This document shows positions 20,479-33,633 of a DNA stretch of 64,000 nucleotides, piece after piece. The DNA comes from Gracilaria gracilis (taxonomy: Eukaryota; Rhodophyta; Florideophyceae; Gracilariales; Gracilariaceae). The notes beneath the pieces were generated by a model, which saw only the letters and a list, made by a program, of their open reading frames with translations, made no database searches and had not been told where the DNA came from. A program made the position numbers and the translations under genes. How positions within the stretch are numbered: the stretch's first letter is position 1; every line of letters starts with the position of its first letter. Location of the stretch: the NCBI GenBank assembly GCA_030374805.1, contig JARGSG010000019.1, positions 1-64,000 on the forward strand, written 5' to 3'.

Positions 20479-21889
20479 CTATAGGAGATCTTTCAGTGTG
20501 ATTTGGAAGCAGTTCCTTTTTTTCTGGCACAATCGCATGAACATCCAGGTCCAGTTCTTTGTGATGACATTCCTGCGGCCAGTCCCCAAAACAAACTTCA
20601 GTCGGGTCGGCTTCGCTGTCAGCTCATTGCACCGTAGCCAACAGGACTTCATCGTCTGGATCTGTTCGTACCTATCGAGGTTTGGCGTCGGTGTTTCGTC
20701 ATCTAAATCTGTATCGTCGCCACTGTCGGTAAGTATGCGACTGAGTGCATCCGCCGCTTGGTGCTTTACTCCCAGCCTGTAAGTAACATCGTATTCGAAC
20801 TCGGACAGACTTAGCCTCCACCGGGCTAACCTCCTGGACGCATCTGTCATATTCAGTAACCAAGAAGGGGAGTGGTAATCTGTCGTGATGGGGAATCGAA
20901 CTACCTCGAGGTAGGGCCTTAAGGTCAGCACTGCCTACACGATAGCGAAGCATTCCTTTTCAGTTGTACAGTAGTTCCTTTCGGCCTTGTTGAGAATTCC
21001 AGCTCCAGTAACCAATTGGTCGGTAATCCTTGGGGGATTCTTGTTCTTGTAAAAGAGCACACCCAATCTGACCAGCAGAAGCATCTGTGTCCAAGATGTA
21101 AGGCTTGTCCAGCTTTGGCAATGCCAGTATTGGGGGGTGCAAAAGCTTGTCTCGCAAGGTTTGACACGACTCGTATTGTTCATCCTTTAGGCAACCGAAT
21201 TCCGATGGTGTACCTTTCTTGAGCATATCATTGAGGGGTTCAGAAATCTTAGAGAAGCCTTCGATAAAACCACGGTAGACATTGCATAGCCCTAAGAAGG
21301 AACGAAGTTCAGTTTGAGTCCTTGGAGGTTTCGCCATACGGATTGCATCCGTTGTTCTTTTGGCCGCCTCTAAATTCCCAGCCTGAATCACGTGGCCAAG
21401 ATAATCAACAAAGCCCTGGAAAAAGAAACACTTTGATAGCCTCAGAGTCATCCCGGCCTCGCGTAAAATTCTCAGGATAGACCTCACATGAGCAAAGTGT
21501 TTCCGAATGGATTTCGAAAAGATGATTACGTCATCCGAATAAACCAGAGCTAACTTCCACTTGACTCTAGACAGGATTATATACATAGCCCGTTGGAAGG
21601 TTGCCGGTGCGTTCATTAAACCAAAGGGCATCTGGGTGAAACGAAACAATCCCTCATGGGTTGTGAACTTGGTAAGGGGCTTCGTGTCGTCATCCAATGG
21701 TATATACCAATAGCCCCAAGTGGCATCAAGCGTGGTAAACACCGTCGCCTCACCTAAAGAGTCGAGGCAGTCATTCATCCGAGGGATGGGATAGCTGTCC
21801 CGTTTTTTCATTGCGTTAAGCCTTTGGTACTCAATACAGAACCTAACGGAGCCGTCCTTTACCCAACGAAGACGAATGGGCTTGCCCAC
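20479..21889 (-). pseudogene. Gypsy A reverse transcriptase and RNase H region (fossil)
   Basis: The reverse transcriptase core is clear (RFCIEYQRLNAMKKRD, TTLDATWGYWYIPL, LVYSDDVIIFS), followed by a Gypsy-type RNase H (ILDTDASAGQIGCAL). This is the best preserved part of the element. Broken. Confidence 0.8.
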
Positions 21890-22257
21890 TGGGATACGTG
21901 CGGAGGGGCTGGCTCACTGAAGTTAGCCCTACGCATCTTTTCCAGTTGCTCAGCTACGATCTCGCGTCCTTTAAGGCCTGTATGGTAAGGGTGTTGATAG
22001 ACCGGCTTCGCGTAGTCCTTCAAGTCTATGCGGTGCTTCTTTGCTCGTATCTCTCCAAGTTAGCCTAACCATATGGAAATGAATTCCCTGAAAAGCTCGA
22101 TAACCTGAGGACGATAGGCTTCGAATTCCTTCCCAAGGTTTACCTCCCCCTCCCAACTTTCGAAGTCCTCGTTGGGAGTAGTGATAAGGTCGTTCCACGA
22201 GGTTTCTATCACAGCCATGGGGGCAGGAAGGGCAATTCCAATAATATTGCCTTTTGT

Positions 22258-22896
22258 TTAACGTTCCGGGTGGTCCCGGAAGTTGCTCATGTTAACCAAG
22301 AAGAAAACCTTCGGTCTGCAGTCTGTGATTCCATTGGCCATAAGGGAAAGGTGACGCTGAATAATATTTGGATGATTCTGAAGCGTCACCAGCCCAGCAG
22401 TCTCACATTGTGCGAGAGTGGCTATTTGTGTCAAAGGAGGTACGGCAGTCGCCTTAGACAACCTAACTTTCGAAGAGACAGTGCACTGTGCCAGCGAAGG
22501 GCGACTTGGGTTGGCTTTGGGACCATATTTGGAACCGATTATAGCCATGGGACGGGTGCGGTCGAAAGATACTTTTCGAAAACCGGGATATATCGCTTTG
22601 ACATAGCGGTCGATTAAAGAAGTTTCAAGAAGGCGCTCTGCGCCTAAAGTAGGACAAATCAGGAACCAGGTACGAACCTGTAGGTCACCCATTTGTGGGC
22701 AAAGAGGTATGATTCCTTTAATATCCATACGTCTCTTAGGAGCAGCAGTAACTTTTGGAGCCTTCTGTACCTTCAGCGCCTGCTCCCAACCGACCGGCAA
22801 AACCTTTGGATGAACTAAGTTTGGACCTGCCCCTGTGTTCAGAACGCTTTTCGAGGCCCGAGACCTAGAGGTAGTTGTTCCAATGGTGTGTCCCAC
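22258..22896 (-). pseudogene. Gypsy A protease region (fossil)
   Basis: A retroviral-type aspartic protease is suggested by an LNTGAGPNLV motif (usual form DTGAxxN) in the expected place between Gag and reverse transcriptase. Broken. Confidence 0.5.
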
Positions 22897-23297
22897 TTTT
22901 TAGTTTTTCTTTCGCAGGATACATATTGGCGCATCCCCTTCGGCCTTCATTTCGTTACACCATTTGTCCAGGCTTCTCTTATCATCCAGTAGTTGCTAAG
23001 GTTTAGTTTCCGAAGGGGAGTAGGGTTCCAGCGAGGGAGTCTGTTTACCTTCTGCAGCGAGACGAGAGTTCTCAGAGGGACGGTTCGCCTCGCTCTGCTC
23101 CTCTATGCGTTTTCCGACTGAGTTTCGCCACCAGTTGGTAATGTGTGGCCAGTGGCATGCACTTCCTCTGGAGCATCCCTTGGTATGAAAGACAGATCAT
23201 TATCCAACGGACCCGAAATAGTGTGAACCTGAGGAGCCTTGTGGGGAGTACTCAAAGGCGTAACGTACTTATAGGCTCCAGGGGAAGACGTATAGCG

Positions 23298-25345
23298 CTA
23301 ATCATGATGGTTAAACATTACTTCCGATCTTCGTGCCTGGTAGTTTTCATTCTTTAAACCTAGGAGTTTCTCTTGCGTTTCCTTTGCCAAGAACTTCATA
23401 CAGACACAAGGGGTAACCTTGGACAGGCATATATAGCAAGCCTGCGAAGCGCGTTGGAAGACATCCCTACGTGGCTGGATTGGTGAATACCTTGGCTGAT
23501 CTGAAGTGGTGGTTGTGCCCGTGCCAGTGGATGGGATCGACGGGGCACCAGAAGGAGCTGATCCAAAGGACACGTCGAGCACGTTTCCTTCGTTCTCGTA
23601 CAAACCCGAGGCAGTGCTGTCCGAGCTCTCAACAATATTAGCAGGGGAACTCTTCTGCGCAGGAGAGGATCTTCCTCTGGTTTCATGATCTCCTGCCCGG
23701 CGTGAAGTCCTATACGTCTTGCCCTAACCTTCGGCGTAATTCACCAATTGCCTATAGAAGAGACTCGAATGATCAATATGGTGACTGCGAACGTGCGCTC
23801 TAACGGCAGACACCAATCCAGTGATGAAGTGCAGCTTCAACCTGTTCTCGGAGAACAATTTCCCACATCTATAAGCCTTTCTCCAGAGGTTGTCGGCGTA
23901 ATCCTTCTCGGTCATGTTGGAGCTCTGCCTGTACGAGATCACATCTTGGTGGGCGTCCATGGTAAGGTCGTCCGTCGGGTATGTTTCTAATAGGTAGTGC
24001 ACCACTTCTGAATAGAACCTGAGTAGTTCCCGATCGGTTGCATCGATGGGATCATTTGTCCTAGAGATCTTTGAAACCACATGGTCGTACGCTTTCCGAT
24101 GAATGAAAAACTGAAAAAGATACATAGCGGCTCCCTCGTGGACACTATTCTGATCACAGGCTGTACGGAAGAGACTGAGAAACCTAAGGATAGAAATGGG
24201 GTCGGATCCCGAAAACTTTTCCGTTATGGTTAGCTGCATCCGTTTGGCCCATCTGGTGATCTCTTTTGCCACCGAGGACGAGTACCGCGCCGATCTATCG
24301 GCCAGGAGTTAGGTGCGATAATCCAATACTCTCTTGAGGAGTTCATTGGTTGTTACCAACGGCTTGAGGCGTCGAACAGCCACCTCATTCGTTTCTGAGC
24401 CACTAGAATTCGACGAATCCGAATCGAATTCGCTATCGCTGGAATTTCTACGGCTTTTCCTCTGATTCTTCGACTTTTTCCTGCGGCTAATTATCTTCTC
24501 TCTACGGTCAGCACTCTACAATTTCATTGGTTTCTCTTCATATTCAGCATCAAATCCAAGGGGATTAAGGAGGCGCTGAGCCCGGTTGTACCTTACGAAT
24601 TGCACGTCCATTAGGCATTTTTGCTGGGGAGGTTCTCTTTCTCTCCCTGGAAGAACGTTCGATTGGTGTACCTGCGGTTAAATCCGGCGAGAAACTGGCA
24701 AAGCCGCTACTCCCGATGGTTCAGAACGGGGTTGCCATACGGATACCAACGGAGTACTTTGAATTTGGCCCTCGGAGGGCTTGGTGCCCACCTGGCGGGT
24801 TATCTCAGGGCGGATACTCATGGCTAAAGAGTCCATAAATGAGGTGGACTCTAGAACTTCTGGGAGGACACGTTCGGTCAACTGTTCGGCGTGTTCTGGG
24901 GGAGCGACCGTGACCCGGAGATCCACTAGGGTCTCGAATAGAGCGTCGAGCATCTCTCGAACTCGTGGCCAAAGGAGTCTGTAAGTCCATCAGTAACAAC
25001 TTTTCTAATGGTTTCTTGCTGTCCTGCCTTTAGTATGTTGAGCTGTGAGCGGTACTCGTCGAGCCGTCTCTGGAGTCGTCCAGCCAGAGAGGCATCACGA
25101 GGAATCCTCTCGGGGTTGCCCACCGGAGTGAGGAGACTAGCTTGTAGCTGTACGCGTATGCTTCTACGGTTACTTGCGTTGTCACCGGAGGGTCCGGTAA
25201 CAACAGCGGGTGGCGGTGAGGTGGCACCAACTTGAGCCGCAGGTGTTCGGGGGTCGTCTTGTATGGGTTGATTGTTATCCATTATGGCGGCTGCTTTCTG
25301 TACCAGTCCGTCGGTAGTCCTTATACAATGGTAGAATTCCGGCAA
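23298..25345 (-). pseudogene. Gypsy A Gag region (fossil)
   Basis: The start at 25345 lies just inside the 5' LTR and primer site. The middle part (24272-23724) resembles a Gag capsid-like segment of Gypsy elements (IQLTITEKFSGSDPISILRF-like with downstream helices). Position supports the call more than sequence does. Broken. Confidence 0.5.
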
Positions 25346-25392
25346 GTTATTTCTTCCAAAGGCGCGACATCAATCGTCCGTGTGAAATTCTA

Positions 25393-25405
25393 GGTCGGGG
25401 GACCA
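25393..25405 (-). other. Candidate primer-binding site of Gypsy A
   Basis: The minus strand reads TGGTCCCCCGACC a few bases inside the 5' LTR; TGG is the complement of a tRNA CCA end. The tRNA is not identified. Confidence 0.45.
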
Positions 25406-25686
25406 GAACATATAGTATAGTGGAACGGTGCACTAACCACGGGGGGAGAAGGTCCAGAGAATAAGGGCTAACGGCGAGACCACTATTACGGCAGTGAAAT
25501 GGACGGGCGCTAACTGCCGTGCATACAGGAGAAAGCGTGCGGCGTACCAACGGCTTGTAAACCATAAGGCAATAACACTACTAACCAAGGAGACTAAAAG
25601 TAGTCAAGATGATCTCTGAATTTACCACTGGAGGAAAACACAGCTCCAGCAGCCTAAACTCGACCGCGAGGCGCCTCGATCTCTAG

Positions 25687-28600
25687 CCCCATGACAGTAC
25701 GGTGAGGATTTTTCCTCACCGAATTTTTTGGGTGATGTCCGGTGATCTCGTCCACAACTCACCGTATTCTCGTCCCACAATACCACCTTATGGTGATACT
25801 CACCGTGCACCGGTGAGCTCACCGAACACACCCGTAGTGGGGACGAAGCAACGTCTGTTTTCTCTACGATCCTGTTGACGTGGCAACGCTGTTTGCGAGC
25901 AGAAACGTGACAGAAGATCCTCGTCAAGTAGAGAAGTTTGTTCCTACCCCGGAGACATATCATGGTACACTAAACGCTGAAAATGACATTCAGACTCTCG
26001 AGACTCCAGAACTGCGAACCGAGTATGAATTGAGTACCATCACACTAACTCAACTGCATTTTGAGGACGATTCATAACCTGCAAACTGACACGCAATTGA
26101 AAATCCACAGAGCACTGCCGATCAAGCCCTCCAAGAGCATGTATATGTGATAATGGAAACAGAGACACAGTCAGAATGAAGTGAAGAGTACCCGACCTTT
26201 GGACAATCACAACCGAGCACCCCAAAAACGACTACCAGCTCTTCCAAAGCAGTTGCTTCACGTAGAAGCGAAGAATGTACTCATGTACTGGAGGTAGAGC
26301 TTCGTGCCTTAAGAGAGGATATGCGCAAAACTAGAGCTACGTGCAGTCGGGAGCACTCAGCCTCCAGCCGTATGGGAGCACAAAGAATTGCAGTTGAAGA
26401 CGTTTGGTCCTCCGCTTTCAATTACGAGATGGACTGTACTTTGGACGACATTTTGGACTATAATGAGACCACCAGGGATCATGATAACGATATCAATCGT
26501 GATAGAAACAGAGGAAATTTAGAGACGGCATTAACGGGCTTGTCATATTCGTCTTCCTTCGAGTCGTTCGAAATTGGAATTGATGAGATTAAAATTGAGC
26601 TTGGAAAGCGTTTTCTTAATGAGACAAACTTTGTTCTTTGGAACGTAACGAGAAAAGTCCAGTAAATGTCTGCCTCAGCTAAACCTGTAACCTTATCGCA
26701 GTCAATTCTTACACGCATGCAAACCTTTGAAATGTTCCTACCTAACTACTTGTTGTCCAAAATTGCAACTAATTTGAACAGGGTGCTGAAGTTCAGAAGG
26801 CACATGTCGACTTCTCTCATTGAGCTTGAGAGAATTATAATTCTTCATGTTCTTGCTGCTTCATATGCTACATCTGTGAGTACCATGACTGCACCAGAGA
26901 GCAAAGAGTTCTTTTTCCAGATTGGAATCACTGGAAAACGTTAGTCTGAAGTGTGGTCGGCTCTCAGTTGCACAACGCAACGAAGGCAAAGGGTTGAAGA
27001 CTGCGGTGTAGGGTGGTCCAATATACCGGTGAGAGCAAACTCTTTGATTACAGAGCTAGAGGATGAACTTGCAGCTATTAATCGCATTTTTCTCTTGATT
27101 CCTGGACAAACGGTGTTCATTTTGGACGATGACCACCAGCGTTTGCGCCTCCGAGCGGTTGCGCAGTTAACGCTGATGAGTCATATTAATAACCCGAAAA
27201 AGGCTCTGCGGCCAGCGAACTATGCTATATGTTCAGCATTGAATCCTGTTTTTCTTACAAGTCAGTACACAAGAGTTGGTGAGAAATTGGTTGATGCCTG
27301 AGAACGACTGATCAGGCTTTTGCAAGGCCTGCCAACTACAGGTCCGGTAAGACTTATGGTTGAATATATTTTTGCCGCTGATCGAGGATACAGTCACTCG
27401 GAGGCTATCAACCTGTTAACCGTTCGGCTTGGCGCAACCATTCTCGGGACTCACAACGCTCCCTTGACTATCCGTTCGTCTACGGTGACGGTCCAATACG
27501 TAAACGCTACAAAGGTGTTGAAATCAGTTAGAAGGGGTGCCGCGCTATTTATTCTGCACGTCGTAAGCCGGACACAGCATCTGGTAGACCAATTGGAGCT
27601 ATTGTTTATCGCGAAAGTTATATTGGTAGGGTTGAGTCTGTGTACCACAGCAATGACGATCTTTTTAAGGCCTCTAAATTTACTCTTGTTCTAAAACCTG
27701 AGTACAAACATATACAGAGCCGTGAAGATCGGGAAGAGTTTCACAGAGTGTACAAAAAGGAACAGCACGGCTGTAATGTTACCAGTGGGCTATCTTTATA
27801 TAGCTTTAAGGTTGCTCAAATTCTTTCGGCAGTGGAAGAAGTTACACTTCTTCAGTCCGAAAATCCTGGTTGGTTCCCGGGTCGGGCTTTCCAGTTCACG
27901 TCTCGAACTACAAACAATTTTATTCGAGCATTATCAGAGGACTTTAAAGTCACTATTCGTGCTTTGGTGGATATTGTGCGTGGCCAGAACATAGACTACA
28001 GAGAAATTCTGTTTCCCCACTCTACAGATGAGTTTTGCACGTGCTTAGCAATACGAATGCAGGCTTTGTGTGAGCTTCTAAACGTTTCGCTTTCCTCCGC
28101 TCCAACGCATTTGGATTTTACAGAAGCGAAAACATTTTTTCCTTTCTGCTGGAGTGGCTGCTCTCAGTGGAAGGACAAAGGCAGAGTTAATGGCAGCAAT
28201 GAACCGCATTGGTGGCGCACTCTACACGGCCCTAATAAAAGCGCAAATTGCAGAGATAATCCCGCAGTTGCAAGCAGATGTCCAAGCTGGAGCAATCGCT
28301 TTGGAAGATTGTGATACTGTACAGGTTTCTCTAGAACAGCAGATTGTAGCCGAAAAGAGAAAGCTGTTTGAAAGGATGTAGAAGCTGTCTTTGGCCTCGT
28401 AGGTCATGAACCCATTAGTAAGTACTCCCGATATGAAAGAGGGTTCTTTAAATGAAGGAGAAGTGCTAAAGGCGTTGCCGAAGTTTTTCAACGACCACTG
28501 CGGCGCAAAGTGGCCCACAGTAACGGAAGGAATGAAACTATTAACTTCACAGTGGAGTACATTAGAACTATTGGATTAATATCCTCCAGATCAGAAGCGA

Positions 28601-30358
28601 TGATCTCAGACAGCCCTGATGCACTTATGGCTCCCACGGATCAGGAGGAGAAAAAATATATTTGCTCCGTTGAAATCAAGACAATGACAGCCTTGCGAAC
28701 AGTGGACACCGCATTACGGACCCGAAGTGCATTTAGTTCGTTTTCATATCTTTTTGGTGTGGGTGGAAGTGGGTCTGCATTGAAAAAGTTTCAAGAGCTG
28801 GTATCATCATCTGATTATCGCTTGCAGTGTTTACACCACTCTACGTGTCTGAAAACAAACTTCGTGTGCTTCGTTATTGCGAAAGAAAGTAGCTGCGGTG
28901 TAGCTGAAATTACATTCATCGCCCTTATAGAATTTGATGGTTTGATACTCTCTAAGTACAGTTACACACTGTCCTCACTGAGGGTAGCAGCATTCAGATG
29001 GGTTGGAAACGGAGCGCACCATATTCCCAAGGAGTACGACAGTCTCTTCCAATCATCGCATGCTACCGATTTGCATTCGTATGCTACGTACTACAGTCTA
29101 AGTGGCGCCTACAGAACACTTGTTTCTCAGAATGGATCTCTACCGCCTGCTAGGATGATACGCTCCACTGTTCTTGTTCACTGGAACCATTTAGAAGGGG
29201 GGTTGACCAGTTCAGTGGAGCACTAACTTCGCTTTGCTTTACAAATTCTTCTGAAAACCCAATCGTGATTATAATTGGAAAACTTCTGTGCGACAGGTTG
29301 ATAATGCCGCCCTCGTCCACCGTCTTTCACTGGCGAAAAACAGTGGCGCATCACCAGAATCTTGCAACGATCTCAAGAACGAAAAGGGCTATCGTGAGCT
29401 CCGTCACGGTATTTCTCGTCCAGTATCCTTCGCCAATTATGCACGGCAGTTGGTAGAAGAGTACAGGACACTTTTGCGAAACGAGAGCTCCGGCAACAGA
29501 CCCTGCCAGAGCTGGAACTGTACTCCGCGTGAGGAAGAAAGCACATTACGGAACATGTCCATCACGCCACTCGTTTGGAGGAAAATTGTCGGTAAGTACA
29601 ACAGGCCAAATGACAGAAAAAGGCGTTTGTCGCAGAATGTAGAACACAAGAAAGTGAAAGGAAAAGATTCGTATTGTTCACTTTGTTCTTACAGTCACAG
29701 TGTATGGAAGAATGGAAAGGAGTTCCGCAAGAAAGGTGGGTTTAGTCTATGGTGTTCTGCTTGTATACAAGCTATATGTTCAAAGTGCTGGATCCGATGC
29801 CGTGCGGGCGAAGTGCTAGTTCGGGCAACCATACTTGAAGGGGAATTAGAGCAACCTCGAATGCATAGCAGCCAACAGAAAATCATGGTGTGTTATTTAC
29901 TTGTTGAATGAATTAGTGGTACTGTATGGAAAGCTTGACACGTCTGAATACCGGAGGTATCATGATGTGCCGTTTACAGGTGGCATAAATGCTGCTGGAA
30001 GATTCTGTGTGCTTTGTGATACTTAATAAAGTTTGTAACAGAAATTTACGCCTGCTTTATGCGAGATGTCTTTCCTTTTAGACTTCTGTGCTAGATGTGG
30101 AAGGAGCCTGCGTGGGTGATACAAGTCTTGATTTCATTGCGGGGAACAGGGAAAGAGCGGTTTACATCTTGTAGAAGTCCTAAGACAAAGCGTTGGAATT
30201 CGTCCCCACTACTGGTGTATTAGGTGAGCTCATCGAGGCACGGTGAGGATCACCGGAAAGCGGGACTGTGGGACGAAAATGCGGTGGTTGGGAACGACCT
30301 GACCGGGCTTCACCGCAGAAATTCGGTGAGGAAATATCCTCACCGTACCGTCATGGGG
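25687..30358 (+). mobile_element. piggyBac-like DNA transposon with CTAG target duplication, 4.67 kb
   Basis: Both ends read CCCCATGAC followed by GTACGGTGAGGA (one mismatch), in inverted orientation, then weaker inverted similarity rich in CACCGxxxxGGTGA. CTAG lies at 25683-25686 and 30359-30362, and the other LTR of Gypsy A has it once, so CTAG is the duplicated target. TA with one more terminal base is an equivalent reading, since CTAG is palindromic. Ends starting CCC and a 4-bp target with central TA recall piggyBac (TTAA). The coding content supports the same family. Confidence 0.75.
26321..29911 (+). pseudogene. piggyBac-like transposase with nuclease-like and Cys-rich parts, broken
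   Basis: Landmarks in order: FILDDDHQRLRL (candidate first Asp); AADRGYSHSEAINLL...GATILGTH, resembling the piggyBac block Dxx[YF][TS]...L...GT (candidate second Asp); STVLVHWNHLEGGLTS, resembling YNxxKGGVD (third Asp, apparently replaced); and a C-terminal zinc cluster, YCSLCS...WCSAC...CSKCW, like the piggyBac Cys-rich domain. Between the second and third lies SPDALM...CSVEIKTMT, reminiscent of a PD-(D/E)xK nuclease. The frame is interrupted by stops at 26663, 26942 and 27299 and shifts near 27640, 28380 and 29230. It is a relic; the family call is moderate. Confidence 0.55.
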
Positions 30359-30559
30359 CTAGAGTGGTGCACTGTAACGCGGTGCACCACGTGTACTAAC
30401 TATACTACCTATAGTACAAAAACTATAAATTAGAAATTGGATAACCATCGGGGGCCTGACAAAGGCCACGTGTGCAACCTTGAAGACATACCAGCAATGA
30501 CACCAGCCTTGGGGGTCACTCCGAGTGGAAAGGCATCAAAAGGGGCTCATATTATTACA

Positions 30560-33500
30560 CGTCCCTCTCTAGAAGGAATGACTCGCAGTCCGCAAGCCTC
30601 GCAACGGAACAGCGTATTATTCCAAAGCATGAATCTCTTCACGTTGCGAAGGATGGCCAAGCGAATGCGCCAGTTGTTTTCCGGAATGGGGACTCCCGCT
30701 AACAGTCTCGCTATATTGAGCAGGTAAGCTTCCAGACCTGCCAGACCCTTATCGTCCCAAGTGACTTCCGTCACAACTTCTTCAACTCCTATCTAGAGCT
30801 CATCCAAGTCCAGGCGTAGAATGCGAGACAAATAGTTCGCCGCTTCGTTCGACTAGGCTGGTCGGTACTGCACACGGAAGTTAAAATTGGCCAGGAAGTA
30901 CAGCCAACGCGCCAGCCGAAAATGTATGTCCTTCATCCAAAAAGCGTACTGAAGTGCATGGTGATCTGTGATAACCGTGAAAGGGTCCTAGGAGAGAAGA
31001 TACACCCTAAACTTCTTCAACGCGAAGACCACCGCCAACGCTTCACGTTCGCACGTGGAGTACTTTCTTTCCGCGCCATTCATAGTACGAGAGACGTACT
31101 GTATGGGGTGGTCCTTCCCGTTTTCCTTCACCTGAAAAAGTACCGCCCCGACCGATACGGCAGACGCGTCTGTCTCTACTATGAACGGTGACTTGAAGTC
31201 TGGAAGTGCCAGGACCGGAGCCGTTGTCAGTTTCGTCTTCAGATGCTTAAACGCATTCTGCATGTCAGCCATCCACACGTACTTCTTTTTACCGGGAGTG
31301 GCATAGTGCAGCACGGCCGAAATCTCTGCAAAGTTTCTGATGAAACTGCGGTAATATCCTGCAAGGCCCAGGAAGCTACAAAGCTCCAAAGCATTTCTTT
31401 GGGCAGGAGCCTCTACAATCGCGCGAATCTGGTCTGGGTCAACGTATATACCTTCTCCATCGAAGACGTGTCCGAGGAGTTTGATCCATGAGTGTGCAAA
31501 CCTGCACTTTGTCACTTTCACCTTCAGACCAGATTCCTGTATGCGCTCAAAGACGGCCCTGCAGTGATCCAAATGTCCTTCCACTGTCTGAGAGAAGATA
31601 ACCACGTCGCAAATGTAGTCTCTCACGACCGGAAGGCCGCAAAGCACTTGGTCCATCATCCTCTGAAATGTGGACGGCGCATCCATAAGCCCGAATGGCA
31701 TGAACTCGAACTTATAGGTTCCAAAATGACAAACGAATGTCGTCATTGTTTTGCACTGCTGTGCCATGCGTACTTGTCAGTAGACCGCAGAACAGGTCGA
31801 GAGTGGTGAAGATTTTCGAACCACTCAAATCTTCGAAGATCTCTGCCTTCATGAAACGGTTGAATTGACGATACTCAACGCAGAACCGGGGGCTACCGTC
31901 CTTCTTGGTTGCGATGAACACTGTAAACGACCATGCGGACGTAAAGGGCGTGATGATTCCGGCTTTCAGCAACTCAACTACCTACTCTTTCACGATATCA
32001 ATATGCTTCGGGGGCAAACTACGAGCCCTCGTGTGAATTGGGGTGGTGTGTCATCGGTCAACTCGAATGTATGGGTGACCGGAACTTCGATGAGACTCAA
32101 TTCACTTATGTCCCACGCGATGGTTTCTGTCTCTTTGAGCGCCTCCGGGACGCCCCTTTAGGCTTTCCCTGGGAGATGCCTCAGCTTTGTAGAGAGAGTG
32201 GCAGACCGAGCGTCTCCCACTCTCCTCTTCGGATGACGTACTGGTCGCAGGATCGAGGTCAGGCTCGTAGGGTTTCTAATCCACCATGGCTAGGATGAGC
32301 CCAAAATCTCCACTTGATTTATCTTCCGATGAGGACGATGGTGAACTCTCCTGATGACACCCCTTGCCTTCGGAGGCTTCCGGGGAAGTGAAGTTTTCGC
32401 TGTCTGTGCGAGCACCGTCGACTTCCGGTGGCTCGTTCGACCACTCCAGCAGAACGTCTTCGTCCCCAACCGTGAAGTGCACGGGCTGCCGTCCCAAGTA
32501 TAGCCGAATTTGAATAAATTCCAGTGTTGGACATCAAATGATCACATCAAAGAACGTGTACCGTACAGCGAGAAAGTCCACTTCAATCCTATTCTCTCCA
32601 AAGGATACTGGCACTTCCGTCACACAACATAGAATGTCGGCTGCTGTACCATCTGCCACAGTCACTCGCCTACTCATCGGCGATGGCGTGAGCATTAAGT
32701 GTTCAAACATCCTCGTCGAAAGGAGATTCGGCACAGCACCAGAGTCCAGCAGAGCACTAGTACAAGTACCGTATAGCTTGATGGGTACAACCTTTTAAGG
32801 CGGCGAGGAAGGCCCCTCGCCGTTAACACTGAGGCGTGATTGATGGTTACAATCACCGAGAGGAGACGTTTTAACACCTTCTAAGCCTCCTTCGCGTCCC
32901 CACGTAGTAAATGTCTGAAGACGAGGCCACAAGGAGCGTTAAAGAGCTCCGCGAGGAAGTTGTACTTACCCACCTGGTCCTGTAGACCAGATGGGTTCTC
33001 CCGGTTTTTTGCCCTTCCTCGTCTTCTTCCTGGGCTCCTCACATAACACAGAGCGAGGGACAAGTACCCTATTCACAAGGATATCAATTTCCCTCATATC
33101 TTGGCAAGGCTGCTTCGAGAGAGCCTCACATCCGCATTTCTCTTAGAAGCGACCACGATATCCTCATCAGCATCCTCCTGGACAAAAGCGACCGGGTCGT
33201 CTCTGTCAGCCTTCTTCATCTTAACTTCGTCCCCAGAATCTGGCTTATCGTTCGTCAAGTCGGCCGGACGAGCTTCTCCTTTCCTACCCGTTGATCAACA
33301 GGTGGTCTCGGCAAGTCAAAAATTTCCACTACGAAGGCATTTCGTATCGCGGTGAGGGTTGGACGAAAAGCGACTCACGCGATGACTGGGATTGCGACAG
33401 TAGCTGCATGTACTTTCCCTTTCTCGATCAATTCCAATAGACTCAAACTTCTTCTTCACGAACAGAGTAAACTCTTCAAACTGCCTCTCAAACTGGTCGA

Positions 33501-33633
33501 ACTTGCTCTCTAACTGTTGGTTGGTCCCAGATCGAGCGTCTGGCATCTAAAAAAATCCTAACTTGTCCTGGTTCTCTCTTACAACTCGCACGTCTCGCAA
33601 AGACGGAGGCCTTTCGGCCACTCTCATAATCCA
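30560..33633 (-). mobile_element. Outer Gypsy retrotransposon B, Gag to RNase H part (fossil)
   Basis: From 33633 downwards: a short Gag with a zinc-knuckle-like motif (CSYCRNPSH), a protease-like region near 32300-32750, a reverse transcriptase at about 31970-31300 (FGLMDAPSTFQRMMD landmark), an RNase H (IVETDASAVSVGAVLF) and the beginning of the integrase, where Gypsy A interrupts it at 30559. The remainder continues at 18502-17448. Broken in several places. It is older than Gypsy A, which sits inside it. LTRs not found. Confidence 0.75.

Larger units (their letters stand above)
18503..30559 (-). mobile_element. Inner Gypsy LTR retrotransposon A, with a piggyBac-like insertion (fossil)
   Basis: Minus-strand element with LTRs at both ends, inserted in the integrase region of Gypsy B. 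The apparent target duplication is 5 bp (CATCC/CGTCC, one difference). Parts in order from 30559 downwards: 5' LTR (split by a piggyBac-like element), primer-binding site, Gag, protease, reverse transcriptase, RNase H, integrase, polypurine tract, 3' LTR. Without the insertion it is about 7.4 kb. The LTRs differ by eye at about one position in eight, so the insertion is old, and the coding region is broken in many places (of the order of ten or more). Confidence 0.85.
25409..30559 (-). repeat. 5' LTR of Gypsy A, split by a piggyBac-like element
   Basis: 25409-25686 and 30363-30559 together match the 474-bp LTR at 18503-18976. The interruption at 25687-30358 is bounded by CTAG on both sides. 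Confidence 0.85.
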
